Source: Caprimulgus europaeus (Eukaryota > Chordata > Aves > Caprimulgiformes > Caprimulgidae). Taken from it: a stretch of 64,000 nucleotides of DNA. The notes below the pieces were generated by a model. That model saw only the letters and a program-made list of their open reading frames with translations. It was not told the origin of the DNA and did not search any database. The DNA lies in NCBI GenBank assembly GCA_907165065.1, contig OU015525.1, forward strand, positions 42,452,037 to 42,516,036, read 5' to 3'. Below, piece after piece: positions 23,726-34,134 of the stretch (positions are counted from its first letter, which is position 1; each line of letters starts with the position of its first letter). Position numbers and translations under genes: made by a program.

Positions 23726-24709
23726 TTATGAGGTGGTTCTGCAATCTATGAGTTTGCGAAAGCTTCTCCGGAAACTGTCATCCAGAAAGGCATACAGGAA
23801 AGGGTTGAAGCAGCTGTTAGCATAACTCAAGCTAGTGATGAAGTAGGAAATCCCAACAATGAGTGGAGTTTGTGGGATATCTGTGGTGAGTGCCACCACT
23901 GTGCTAAGGTGATAGGGTGTCCAGCAGAACAGGCATACAGCCAGGATGACAACCACCATCAGCGTCACCTTTTTTTTGGCTTTGTCCAGGGCTTTTGCAT
24001 TGTAATGGAGGTGCACACGTCTCAATCTGCACAGCATGGTGGTGTAGAGGATGCAGATGGTGGACACTGGGATGGCAAAGCCTAAAATAAGGGTGTAGAT
24101 CCGACTGCCTTTCCACCACACGCTCTCAGGGTGGGGGAACACGAAGACACACTGGGAGCGCCCCTGCTCCTTGTGTATCTTAGCAAAGACAGTGAAGGGC
24201 AGGATGATGACTGTGACGAAGGACCAGACACAGAGGCTCACAATCTTGGCTGTTCGGTAGGTGCGGTAGGACATCTTCCTGGACTTGGTGGTGGCTGCCA
24301 CAACCAGGTAGCGGTCAATGCTCATAACAGTGAGGAAGTAAATGCTGGAGAAGGTGTTGTACTGGTCTATGGAGATGATGAGTTTGCACATGAACTCTCC
24401 AAAAGGCCACTGTAGGAGCAGGTAGTCAGCAATGTTGATGGGTAGCACCAAGGTAAAGAGCTCGTCAGCAATGGCAAGGTTGAGGATGAAGATGTTGGTG
24501 ACCGTTTTCATCTTTGGAGCTTTGAGGATTACATAGATAACAGCAGTGTTGCCTGTCAGCCCCACGGCACAGATGACTGAGTAGATGACAGGCACAGTGA
24601 CATAGAAGCTGAGGCTCAGTGGGAGAGTGGATGTATTCAGACCCTCATCCCCTCTCCCCGTGCAGTTTGTACATGAGAAATTGATCTCAGGGAGGGAGGA
24701 GTTCTCCAT
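23726..24709 (-). CDS. NPBWR1: Neuropeptides B/W receptor 1 (GPR7), single-exon GPCR
   Basis: This is an intact 327-aa class A GPCR. From family knowledge it is a Gi/o-coupled plasma-membrane receptor for neuropeptides B and W, acting in brain and pituitary. N-glycosylation sites are N3, N10, N15 and N25. TM1 is about 38-62 (N54), TM2 72-93 (D82) and TM3 105-134, with C108, D115 and DRY 132-134. TM4 is 154-172 (W162), and C187 in loop 2 pairs with C108. TM5 is 203-226 (P214), TM6 247-271 (CWTP 262-265) and TM7 283-308 (NPFLY 302-306). A short tail has C323 for palmitoylation. Human NPBWR1 is about 328 aa. ADELFTLVLPINIAD, DQYNTFSS and FAIPVSTIC fit NPBWR1 better than NPBWR2, although TM1 (VGLTGNTAV) resembles NPBWR2. 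I chose the ATG at 24709 (GGCCATGG, strong Kozak, stop TAA). The in-frame GTG two codons upstream is not needed. An ancestral-like NPBWR1 is the only real alternative. Confidence 0.95.
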   Translation of the reverse strand: MENSSLPEINFSCTNCTGRGDEGLNTSTLPLSLSFYVTVPVIYSVICAVGLTGNTAVIYVILKAPKMKTVTNIFILNLAIADELFTLVLPINIADYLLLQWPFGEFMCKLIISIDQYNTFSSIYFLTVMSIDRYLVVAATTKSRKMSYRTYRTAKIVSLCVWSFVTVIILPFTVFAKIHKEQGRSQCVFVFPHPESVWWKGSRIYTLILGFAIPVSTICILYTTMLCRLRRVHLHYNAKALDKAKKKVTLMVVVILAVCLFCWTPYHLSTVVALTTDIPQTPLIVGISYFITSLSYANSCFNPFLYAFLDDSFRRSFRKLIDCRTTS

Positions 24710-25720
24710 GGCCACAGGACAGGGTGGTCAGGCTCACTGGTGACGGGGAGAACTTTGAAGTATGGGAAGAAAGACAAGACTCCTGCTTTTCTCAAGCCTG
24801 TCTCCTCCAGCACATCCAACCACTGAGGTCTCCCATGTGCTGCCTGTTGCTGCCCTGCCAGGAGCAAGGGGAGATCACCGAGAGATCAACCAGTGGCAGA
24901 GGGTCCCACCATCCCCTCAAAGTGGGGATGGTCCCCCACCGGCTGCCCTTTCTCTCTTCCCACACCAACAGGCACCATGTCACACCAGTGCCCAGCCTTG
25001 GAATCCCCCAGAGTGACCACCCCAAGGTGACAGCGCCCACCTGGGAACCCAGCAACCTACTCAGCCACTGCCCCTGCTGCCCCTCCGTGGCACCACAGAA
25101 GAGACAGTGAGGTCAGTGGCCGGAGCAAACGATGGGACTCCTACCCTCAGAGGGAGCCAGTGTGTTCGGGATGCTTCCTGAAAAGCAAAGGGGAGAAAGG
25201 ATGCACTGACCTCTGCCAGCTTGGCTTCGGTGCTGAGGCTCCTGGAGCGGTGCAGGAAAAGCACGGGGATATGCAGGTCCCGGGTCTGTGCAGGTGAAGG
25301 ATGCTGGTGCCACTTCTTTGCTTGATCCTGAGAGTTAAATGATTGGCTGTCTTGATCTATGTAGCAACAGATGGGTAAGAGATGATGATTTAAAAGTCAG
25401 GAGCTGGACCACTGGAAAGAGATTTGTGCCGTTGCCTGAGGTCACATCTCCTCCAGACAGCGGTGGGATATTGCTGTGCAGCACAGGGGAGAGAAATCCC
25501 AGCTCTAGCTGTCATCTGCTCGTTGTGCTGGGTCTGGGAGCTCAGCACCCGCCTGCCTGGTCCTGGGGGCTGTCCACGGTGCGGGGGTGGGCAGTGCTGA
25601 GATATCAGGTGATGCTCTTCATCTTGCCATGAAAGGCTTTTTTTCACGGGGTGTGGGTATGGGACTGAAGCAGAACGCAGGCACAGAAGCTCTGATGCCT
25701 CCCCTGACACTTTAACTCCT
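24710..25720 (-). promoter_or_regulatory. GC-richer 5' flank of NPBWR1, probable 5' UTR/promoter region
   Basis: The kilobase upstream of the receptor start is clearly GC-richer than the surrounding DNA. It has many overlapping open frames on both strands but no recognisable protein. On the minus strand a CCAAT lies at about 25342-25346. Pyrimidine tracts ending in AG lie shortly upstream of the ATG (24737-24738 and 24753-24754) and could be splice acceptors. No convincing TATA box was found. The promoter assignment rests on position and composition only. Confidence 0.4.
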
Positions 25721-26499
25721 TCACGCTGTAATAATGATGGACTTGAATATATCCACGGGGAGGCAATTCTTTTTTAGAGGGTAATTCAGAGCTTGTGATT
25801 ATCCTGTTTTTTTCAAAAAGCATATGGAGTAAAATCTCACTTCAATTTTATTTGGTTTGCTTCTTAAATGAGATTGAATTATATGAGCTTTAATACATTT
25901 GATAATATTTTGCATCTCTTAAAGTAGAAGTGAAAAGTCTTTTGTGGTGCTACCGGCAGTACTGACCACACACATTAAGATATAAATAATGTAGTACATG
26001 CAACCTTTTTGGCAAATAGTTTGGCAAAACTGTTTAATAACTCTGAGCTAATACCATGGAGTGAGAGATAAGCACAGTTCTTTGTCCCTGATTATCCCAT
26101 ATCTTGATGTGTAATTACCTAGATTAGCAAGATATCACAAATATGAAAATCCAAGCAAATAAATTAATGAGTAAATGGTTATAATAGAAAAAATATATAA
26201 ATAACAAAATTAAAATACATTAAAAAATGCAAGCAAAGAAAAGTAGCTTTGCTTCATTGTGATTATGCTTTCTAGTGCTCTGTCTTATTACATTATATAT
26301 TATTAGCTACAAGATACAGCAAATAACACTTCACCATACAGAGGACACTGTACAATATGTGGTTCTTGACTTCATCTATGGAAACATGTGAGAAGAAAAC
26401 ATGTTTACACACGTATGTTCTCCCCTAAGAATGAGATAAGTACTATGCTGCAGAAGCATTTGGACACATGGTCTAAATCTTGCGACTGTCCTATGCCAG
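25721..26499. other. Unique AT-rich DNA, no gene seen
   Basis: Base composition drops sharply back to AT-rich after the NPBWR1 flank. Nothing was recognised. Confidence 0.5.
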
Positions 26500-26573
26500 G
26501 GCAAGAGTCGGACTCGATGATCCTTGTGGGTCCCTTCCAACTCACAACATTCTATGCTTCTATGATTCTATGA
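26500..26573 (+). mobile_element. CR1 LINE 3'-terminal fragment
   Basis: GGACTCGATGATCCTTGTGGGTCCCTTCCAACTC is followed by ATTCTATG-type repeats. This is the typical 3' end of a CR1 copy on the plus strand, truncated to the last 70-80 bp. Confidence 0.88.
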
Positions 26574-29084
26574 ATTCTTGTTCTAAGCCTTTGAAATCAG
26601 ATGTATCCCAACAAATTATACAGTAATGAAAATAATAAGATTTTTAGAGGAAATTACACATAATGTCAGACCTTGACCAAAAATGATACTTTCCAGCAAC
26701 CTCTCTTTGTAGAAGAGAAATTTCCTTTGAGAGAGCACAGAACATCTAGTGAGTAATTAACGGCTGAACAAATCACTGAATAGAGCTGAAAAGTGATGTT
26801 TACAGCAAGAGTACATGCGTAAGATAATCATTATGAATGTGGCTATGCTTAAAATATTGGGGGTTTCCAAATTGACTGATAGAATCTTTGTGGTGAATTA
26901 CTTATTCTCAGTATTTTCCTCTCATAACAGGTCCCTTTTTGTGAAAATAGCTTCAAGAGTTAAAAGAGGAATTAAATCTTTAAAAGGGAAGTGGAAAAAA
27001 AAGAGGTCCTTTTAAGTTTTATGTAGTGCTAAAGAGAAATCTAAAAATGAATTACATTTTTATATTCATATTTTATCCCTAGACTTTAACTGGGCTGTTG
27101 GAGCACAGAAGCTGAAAGCAATGGATGAAAAATTAGATTTCATTTCCTATAATATATATATATTTCAAATTAATTTATATCCTAAATCCAAAAGTTGTCA
27201 AGATTGTTTCTGTATTTACTAGCAATGCTTATTATATATTTTGATAACTCTGTAGGATAATATAACTCTGTAGGATAATCTCATACTTTATCAATATGCT
27301 GGGTCTTTCACTTGTTTGGTTATTACTCTAAACAAATGAGAAATCTTTACTATATGGCATTAAAAAAAAAACCCAAAAAACCACAATAGATCCAACCAGC
27401 ATTCAAACAGTCATAGTGAAGCATATCACATTTTACATGGAGGAGTTCTAGAAATCAGAAAACAGGTTCCAGAGAAATTATTTCAGTAGTGGGAACATTG
27501 GTAGCATACCTGTGCACTAATTTAAGATGTATGAAAAATGCTCATTTATATAGTATATAATATGGGAGTTGCCAGTGATTGAGACACAGAAACTCAGAAA
27601 ATCAGGGTTCGTATTAGAAACCAGGACCACCTTCTCTGTTTACTTTAGGAGTCCATCTTCAATGTGTGAGTTGCACTAATATAACTTTGCAAGGTATGGC
27701 TAGGCTTACTAAGCATTTAGTCGTGTGTGTATTATTAAATGGGCTTGCTGCACCTTGAAATTAACTGAAACTAAAAATTTACTCTCTTCACACATTGGTT
27801 CTATACAAGTCTTTCAATGTGTCTTTTGTTAGGAAATAATAATGTAGGTCAAATATGTTATAAAGAGAAATGGTTTCTTAGGAAATAATTAGTCTGTAAA
27901 TTTAGCATGCACTAAAACTAAGCGATCTAAAGGATTACAATATATCACTTCTGTGATAAATGAATTCTACTCACAACTGAGCTTTCATTCTAGTTGGGCA
28001 TGATTGTTTAGAATTGCAGTAAATGCAGTCCTGCTGCTTCTGTCAGTACGTGTTCAAAATTTTGCCTGATTCTAGACAGGAGCAGAGGTCATGGAGATTT
28101 GGATAAAGGCATGATCTGCTGTGGGGCTAACATCCAAATCAGTGTTAATTCATGTCAGCTGAGTTTGACTACGTTTTTCCACAGGAGAGGAGCTGCATTG
28201 ACAGAGATTTTTTTTGACTTCTGCAAAGGCAGGTAGAGATGCTCTTGGAGGTTGTGCATGATGCAGCTGGAAGCTGTCTGCTATCTGTTAGTAAGTTACT
28301 TATTCATATTTCTAATTAATTCATTTTTCTAATTAATTCATTTTTCTGACCACTCAGTTGTTTTTCAATTTTTTTAATTTTTTTTTTCCTCATTGACCCC
28401 TGTGATTTGGTGCCCACTGAACAGCAAAATAATTTTCTTTGTAATAGAGGTGAAAGTGGAAGATAGTTTTGTCCTTTCTTGTTGTTTCTGCTTTTTATGG
28501 CTATCACCTACTGCCCAAGTTCTTTCTGGCTGATCTTGCATGATTGAGTGTTTGATGTTTTTAGGAAGCTGGCAGGATTTCTCCTGGTTCAGTGATCAGG
28601 CTAGGGAAACAGGGGGTTAGTTGTACCAGTTAGAACTGGAAAGCTGATTGTGAAGATTGAGAAAGAGCAGACTAAAGCACTTTTCTCAGGTCCAGATGAG
28701 AAGGGATCTCATAGTGATTGGATTTGTAAATGTCTTCATATCTGGTTTTAGTAATTTATTTGTATTATGCATTTTTATTAAAGAAGCACATTGCAGTCTT
28801 AGAGCAGACACTAGTGGGATCAGATAAACTAGATTCCCCTGTGGGGATCTGAGGGTGGCTCACAGATAAGGGAATGTTGTGTAAACACAATTGTATTTTC
28901 TTCTGTGTTCTGCTGTATGGTTAAAGATAAGTTCAAAGGGAGGGTGCCTGTGTTGTTGGATAAAGTGGTCCTGCTCTCTCCAAATGTGGTCTATGAACAG
29001 AATGTGGCTCATTCCTTGGTTGACACATTGCAAAACTGCACCATGGAGAAGAAAAATTGGTGGTCTTCAGTGGTGATTTTTTTA
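26574..29084. other. Unique AT-rich DNA with two short tandem duplications
   Basis: No gene was recognised. It includes a perfect 18-bp doublet at 27244-27279 and a perfect 17-bp doublet at 28310-28343, both discussed as findings. Confidence 0.45.
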
Positions 29085-29345
29085 AAAGCTCCATGCACTT
29101 CAACTGCCCTCTCACAGAAGGGGCAACTGCCCATCCTCATCTTCCCATACTGTCCTTCCTGAGAAGCCCATATCCCTCCAGTCATGTGTGTAAATGCACC
29201 ACACCCCTCTGATCCCAACAAGGTTGTAGCCCTGCAACTGCACCCACTTCTCTAACTCAGTGTATTTATTCCCCACACTGCATGGGTGAGTATGGGAGAG
29301 GTACCCCGGCATGCGGAGCTCCTCATAAGGGTCTGGGAAATTTCT
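29085..29345 (-). mobile_element. Degraded CR1 endonuclease-domain fragment
   Basis: Read on the minus strand, this resembles the start of the CR1 ORF2 endonuclease. The frame contains SVGNKYTELEKWVQLQGYN, corresponding to the family's VGNKQEELE...YD block, then a HDW tripeptide. After a frame change, EQLECME-like residues (GQLKCMEL, near 29100) follow. Nucleotide blocks such as TTGCAGGGCTACAA, ACATGACTGGAG and AGGAAGGACAG match the CR1 pattern I remember. It is separate from the CR1 3' tails in the window and looks older. Sequence below 29085 no longer resembles CR1. A search of CR1 consensus sequences would settle the subfamily and limits. Confidence 0.65.
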
Positions 29346-30058
29346 CCATAATGGTGCCTTGTAGGGACTTTCTTGCCTACACACGAGTGCTGGAGGTGAC
29401 CTCACTGAACTCTACACAAAAGTTTTGTCATAATGCTTGTGCCATGGTGTCTATACCCAACCCTCTTTCTTTCAGCTGTATCATTGCCTGGCTGAATTGT
29501 AAACCTTCTTCCTGGAAAAATCCCCTAACTCTAGCTATAACTTTATTCCATGGAGTAAATGTCTTGGTTTTTTGACTGTGCAGTGGCAAAAATGCAATTA
29601 TAACAGGAATCTGACCAGCAGCAGGAATCTGCCTGTTTCCTCTCTGCTGGCAATTGACAAAATAGATTTTTAGCCTAATAAATCTCTGATGCTTTTATGT
29701 GAATTGCTGTCATTACTCAGGGAATTGTAGCAGTCTGTACAGTACAATTTGCCTCTGCTATCAGGTGTTAATTGTTATTGCTGCAATGTTCAGAGGCATC
29801 AAAAGATATCAGGTCTCACAGAAAGCTATCAAAGGATTATTTTTTTTCCCTTTTATAACATCAGTTTCCCTGAAAGGCAATCAAAATTATGAAGGTTGGA
29901 GGGGTAGGAGGAGGGAGGGAGGTGGGGGAAAGCCCAGAGAAATGCAGTGACTTGCCCCAGGATAGCACTCAAGTTACTGGAACAGTGAATTACATGTGGA
30001 ATATAGGATTTTGATGTACTTCAATGTTTGCCAGGGTCCTTGCAACTCCCCTGCCTCC

Positions 30059-30127
30059 AAAAAAAAAACCCAAAACCCATAACAAACAAACAAACAAAAA
30101 CCCCCTAAAACCCAAAACCAAACAAAA
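30059..30127. repeat. A/C-rich low-complexity tract
   Basis: A-rich sequence with CAAA and CCC interruptions (AACAAACAAACAAACAAAAA and similar). The composition resembles a decayed poly(A) tail or simple repeat. Confidence 0.85.
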
Positions 30128-30492
30128 AAGAGCCTGCATTATTTCTTTCCTTTTCGTGCTTTTAATACAGAAGTCTTAATTTCTGTTTCATGTGAGGCTG
30201 AAATAGGAATGTAAAGAAAATTTAAAAAAGAGATACTTTAATTTTGGTATAGGTATAATTGAGTCTTTATTGCTGACTGCTATAAACTTAGAAATTCTGT
30301 ACTTCTGTTCTTGTGTGGATGTGTCCAGGTCACAACATGCATCTCAATATTTCAGTAGATGCACAGAACATCTCCTTTTCAGCTGAAAGCAAAGAGAAAT
30401 TAGAAGTGTTAGGAACAACTTGATAACCCCTATAAGGCAAAACTTTCAGGATTTGGAAATCTGGGCTAACAACCACAGCCATTAAAACCTGT

Positions 30493-30568
30493 AGGCTAAA
30501 TTCAGCTCTTGGTCAATGAGGTATGACCCCATTATGGCTGGTGGAGCTGTGCCTGCTGACAAACACTT
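30493..30568 (+). repeat. Possible ancient amniote interspersed-repeat relic
   Basis: AGGCTAAATTCAGCTCTTGG followed by GGCTGGTGGAGCTGTGCCTG resembles an old repeat I recall from turtle and crocodile genomes. The remembered pattern is an AAATTC-AGC start and a GTGGAGCTGCGCC block about 45 bp later. The match is partial and from memory, so it is weak. Confidence 0.3.
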
Positions 30569-33124
30569 GTACCAGCCTGTCATTAGGCATTCTAACACCA
30601 TATGCTGAAGCCCTGAGAAGACACTAATTTGTAATCATTATCTGTGCACACAGAATACCTCTGGCTGTGTTTTCTTATGAATACTTTAAGTAGTTCATGC
30701 AATCCAAGTTAAGAAAAGAAAAATATGTCTTTTTCTTTGAGAAGTATTAATCATGATTGCTTTTTTTGTTAATCTAAAGCATCATTGTCTTGTAACCTAG
30801 ATAGGTAACAAAGGAATAAATGACTTCATGAATTGCCACTAAAACCTGACATTTCATCATCATAATGACCCTACAAGTCTTGTACCTTCTCCATTCTATT
30901 AATCCATGTTTGAATTTTAGAGTATATCCATTTTTCTTGTGGGCTAAACCTGTGTGAGAGAGATGGGTACTACTTGTTAACTGAGTTAGTCTTGAAGAAC
31001 TTAGTTATCACAAGTGGGAAGAAAAAATTTACGAAAGTCTCTTTTTGACTCTTATCAGTCAGTACAGAAGATAGCTCAGAAGTAGAGCTAGGGTGCAGCT
31101 TCTGAAGTAAAAATATATACTAATTTTCTACCTTTGGGACTGAAATATTTGCCAATACAATGTACAGATATGGATTACAAAAATATTCAGGTGAGAAAAT
31201 CCTTTTTGTGATTGTTCCTTCTAGGGAGAGAAGGTGTTGGATTAATAGAATTATTTATTTATTGGAGGCAAAGGAATAAACTTGCCTGGAAGGTGACATC
31301 AAGATCAGCCTTTCCTATACCAATCTTCACAAATATTCACGTAAATTCTTTCAAAAAACATCCAATGAAGGCAAAGCCACAGCTTCTCCAGACACTTCGC
31401 TCCAGGCAATGTATTCTTTAAACCCTGACTTTTTCTTATTATTTTAAATCCTTTGGTTATTTTCCTACCATAAATGGAAGCTGAGAATGGAATGTCTTCT
31501 GCCCCCTGTGCTGAGCTCTTCCATGTCTGAACACTGTAGTGTCTTCTCCTTAGTCTTTTCTCTAGACTGACAAACACAGCTTTCTTCCTTCCTGGGTCAT
31601 CTGTTCTAGTTCAGAGAAGAACAGTCATTTCCATTTCGTCTATGGCTTTCATGTGATGTCTTCTATTATTTTTTTTTTGGTATTTATTATGTACCATATC
31701 TTTGTGATAGTATCAAAACAAAGTTGAACATCAGTAAATGAGGCCTATGGCAAACTTTCAGGTTGCTGTGATTTAGATCAGGATTGACACCCTTCTACAT
31801 ACTCAGGATATGGAGAAACAAAGAACCCTGTGAGGTAGCACTGAAGGGTTACGAAGCTGATATGGGAGAACATGTGCATGGTGTTTTCTGCACTGCATTA
31901 TTCAACAATAAATCAACCTGTCTATCGCATCTCATTGGTTTCAATTCAACATCAACCCAGTAAGATGAGCCTGTGCGCCACAGAGCAAACTAATCGCTCT
32001 GCCCTGTGCTTCCCATAGTCGTAGGAGCAGCTGAGTTCTGTCACTGCAATCAGGTGAATAAGTGTTAGATCTTGGTGTGCTGGAGGGACATCCAGGTGGT
32101 CAGCAGCTGAACCATGCAGGCCTTAGAAATCAGTTCTAAATTGGTACAACACATTATTGGTATCAGTGAGCTTTTTAAAGTTTTTAGCTTTGCCATGGTG
32201 AGACCTTACAGTCAAGCTATAGTGATAGCTCTTAACATTTTCAAAACACAGCGAGGTTCCCTGGGTAAGCTCACTGAAGTTGAGAGACTCAAAACATTGT
32301 TGGACACCTGAGATTTCTCTTATATCTGCTATCTACCACACAGCAACCTTCCTCCTACCTGATGGTAGTAAAATATAGTAAAATTATTTTGCTTTTTCTT
32401 TTTGTCAGACTCGTCATTGCATGCAAACTCACATTGTTAAACTGCTTCTCATCTGCTGCTGATTTGGTTATCTCACTATTAAAATTGTCAGTTATTTGAT
32501 TATTGGACTGAATTAGTTTGTAATTATCATTTAAACTTTGTAATTCTCCTATGAGGAATTTTATGACTGGGATGTGGAAGCTATCTGGTAATATTACACT
32601 GAAAATATTAGAAGCTTGTTAAAGAGATGTTCATCAGCAGTTGCTGAAGTGCAGTTCATTATTTGATAGCACACAGTCTTATTTTTCAACTTATTGTTTA
32701 AATTTCTGTAGAATACTGTTTGTGCTGAATTGTCTGATGTTATTGATTTATGCTGTCTTCATTTTAGAATTTCACATACATCTTGATTTTTATTTTGGCT
32801 TTTATTCCAAGGATGTCTATATTAAATGAGTGTATAATATGGTACAAGGAAAACCAAAGCAAATATACTGTATTAATTAAATCAATGTGGTTTATTTTAA
32901 ATTCATCTTTCTAAAAGCAATCTGTAAATGTTAAGATAAAACAAAAAATTCTGGAGATGTTCGCTCTGGGATGATGATCCAAACACAGGAGATGTGGTAT
33001 CCTTCTGAACATGGACATTACTGCTACAAAGATTGTTCTAAGGTAATAGGTCAAAAAAAAGGTAAGAAAACACATGAGAGAATCCTTAGGTTCAAAAGCA
33101 TCCTTTCAAAGACAAGGCATTGAA

Positions 33125-33212
33125 CCACAGAATGTTACAAAATCACAGAATGTTAGGGATAGGAAGAGGCCTCTAAGGATCATCTAGTCCAATCCCCCTG
33201 CAGGAGCAGGAA
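33125..33212 (-). mobile_element. CR1 LINE 3'-terminal fragment
   Basis: ACAGAATGTTAGGGATAGGAAGAGGCCTCTAAGGATCATCTAGTCCAATCCCCCTG is the plus-strand view of a minus-strand CR1 3' end, with a duplicated CACAGAATG terminus. It stops abruptly after about 90 bp. Confidence 0.88.
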
Positions 33213-34007
33213 TGATACAGTCAACGTAACTTTCACAATATTTAGACATTATTTTTTGTTTTAATACAAATATAAACAATTTTATCAAATGAGAAACAAA
33301 AGCTGTGAGGAGTAGGAAGGAAAAAAATTCATAGAAGTATGTGAAGTTTGATAAAGAAGACAAAATTTTGACAAGTCAAAAGGAGACGTGTGTCAAATGA
33401 AAATGTTGAGCTGGAATTCTTATAAACTTTAACAAAAATTGTACAAAAAGCTGATAAAGATGTAGAAGAACAGTTGACTTGAATATTTGTTTTCCACTGG
33501 ACTGGATTAGCTAACAGGCTTTCCATTAAATAAATTTTAGACTCTTAGCACTATTTCTAGTGGTCTGGTAAAAGGTGTATCAGATACTAGGAAGATCTCT
33601 ATTAGAGGAAAGGTAGAGTTCAATCTGACGATGATGGTTAATCTTCCAAGGGGTATTTTTGAATATTTTAGGATACTTAGTTTTTTATATACAATGCTAA
33701 CTGACTTCAAAAGTCAAACAAACATAAAACATAATAAGCAGTTTTTTTCTATTACTCCATTTTGCATCTGCTGGTGCAAAAGCTGCACTGTCACAGAAGC
33801 CATGAAGTTTCACACCAGCCAAGGAATAGAATTCATTATGTGGGAGCCAGCTACCAGAGGCACCAGAGGTCCATACTGTAGAGACCAGAAGCTGAGAGCT
33901 GGCTGCTGGAGAGACTGTAGGTCAGAACCATTTGTGGGTGTCTGTGGATGTGAGATCTGCCAGCAAGCTTTTAGCCTGATTTGCTGGTGAGAAAAACTCA
34001 ATCAGGC
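33213..34007. other. Unique DNA, no gene seen
   Basis: Nothing was recognised. A GC-richer patch at 33790-34000 precedes the next CR1 fragment and might be LTR-derived, but I could not match it. Confidence 0.4.
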
Positions 34008-34134
34008 CATAAAAGATGTGTAGATGTGGTGCTTGAGGACTTGGTTCAGTGGCTGATTCATAAGTGTTAGGATAATGATTGGGCTCAGTGATCTTAAAGG
34101 TCTTTTCCAACCAAAATGATTCTGTGATTCTCTG
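34008..34134 (+). mobile_element. CR1 LINE 3'-terminal fragment
   Basis: This is a plus-strand CR1 tail: AAGATGTGTAGATGTGGTGCTTGAGGACTTGG, then GTGATCTTAAAGGTCTTTTCCAACC and ATGATTCTGTGATTCT. The terminal repeat is intact and the copy is strongly 5'-truncated. Confidence 0.9.

Larger units (their letters stand above)
29346..33124. other. Unique AT-rich DNA, no gene seen
   Basis: No gene was recognised. It contains an A/C-rich low-complexity tract (30059-30127) and a possible ancient amniote repeat relic at 30493-30568. Confidence 0.45.

Noticed and set aside
24710..24715. GTG two codons upstream of the NPBWR1 ATG as the start
   Set aside because: Vertebrate initiation at GTG is rare, and the downstream ATG has a strong Kozak context and gives the family's usual length.
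24724..25710. Several overlapping open frames in the GC-rich flank upstream of NPBWR1
   Set aside because: They overlap on both strands, have no recognisable domain, and are expected where GC content lowers stop frequency.
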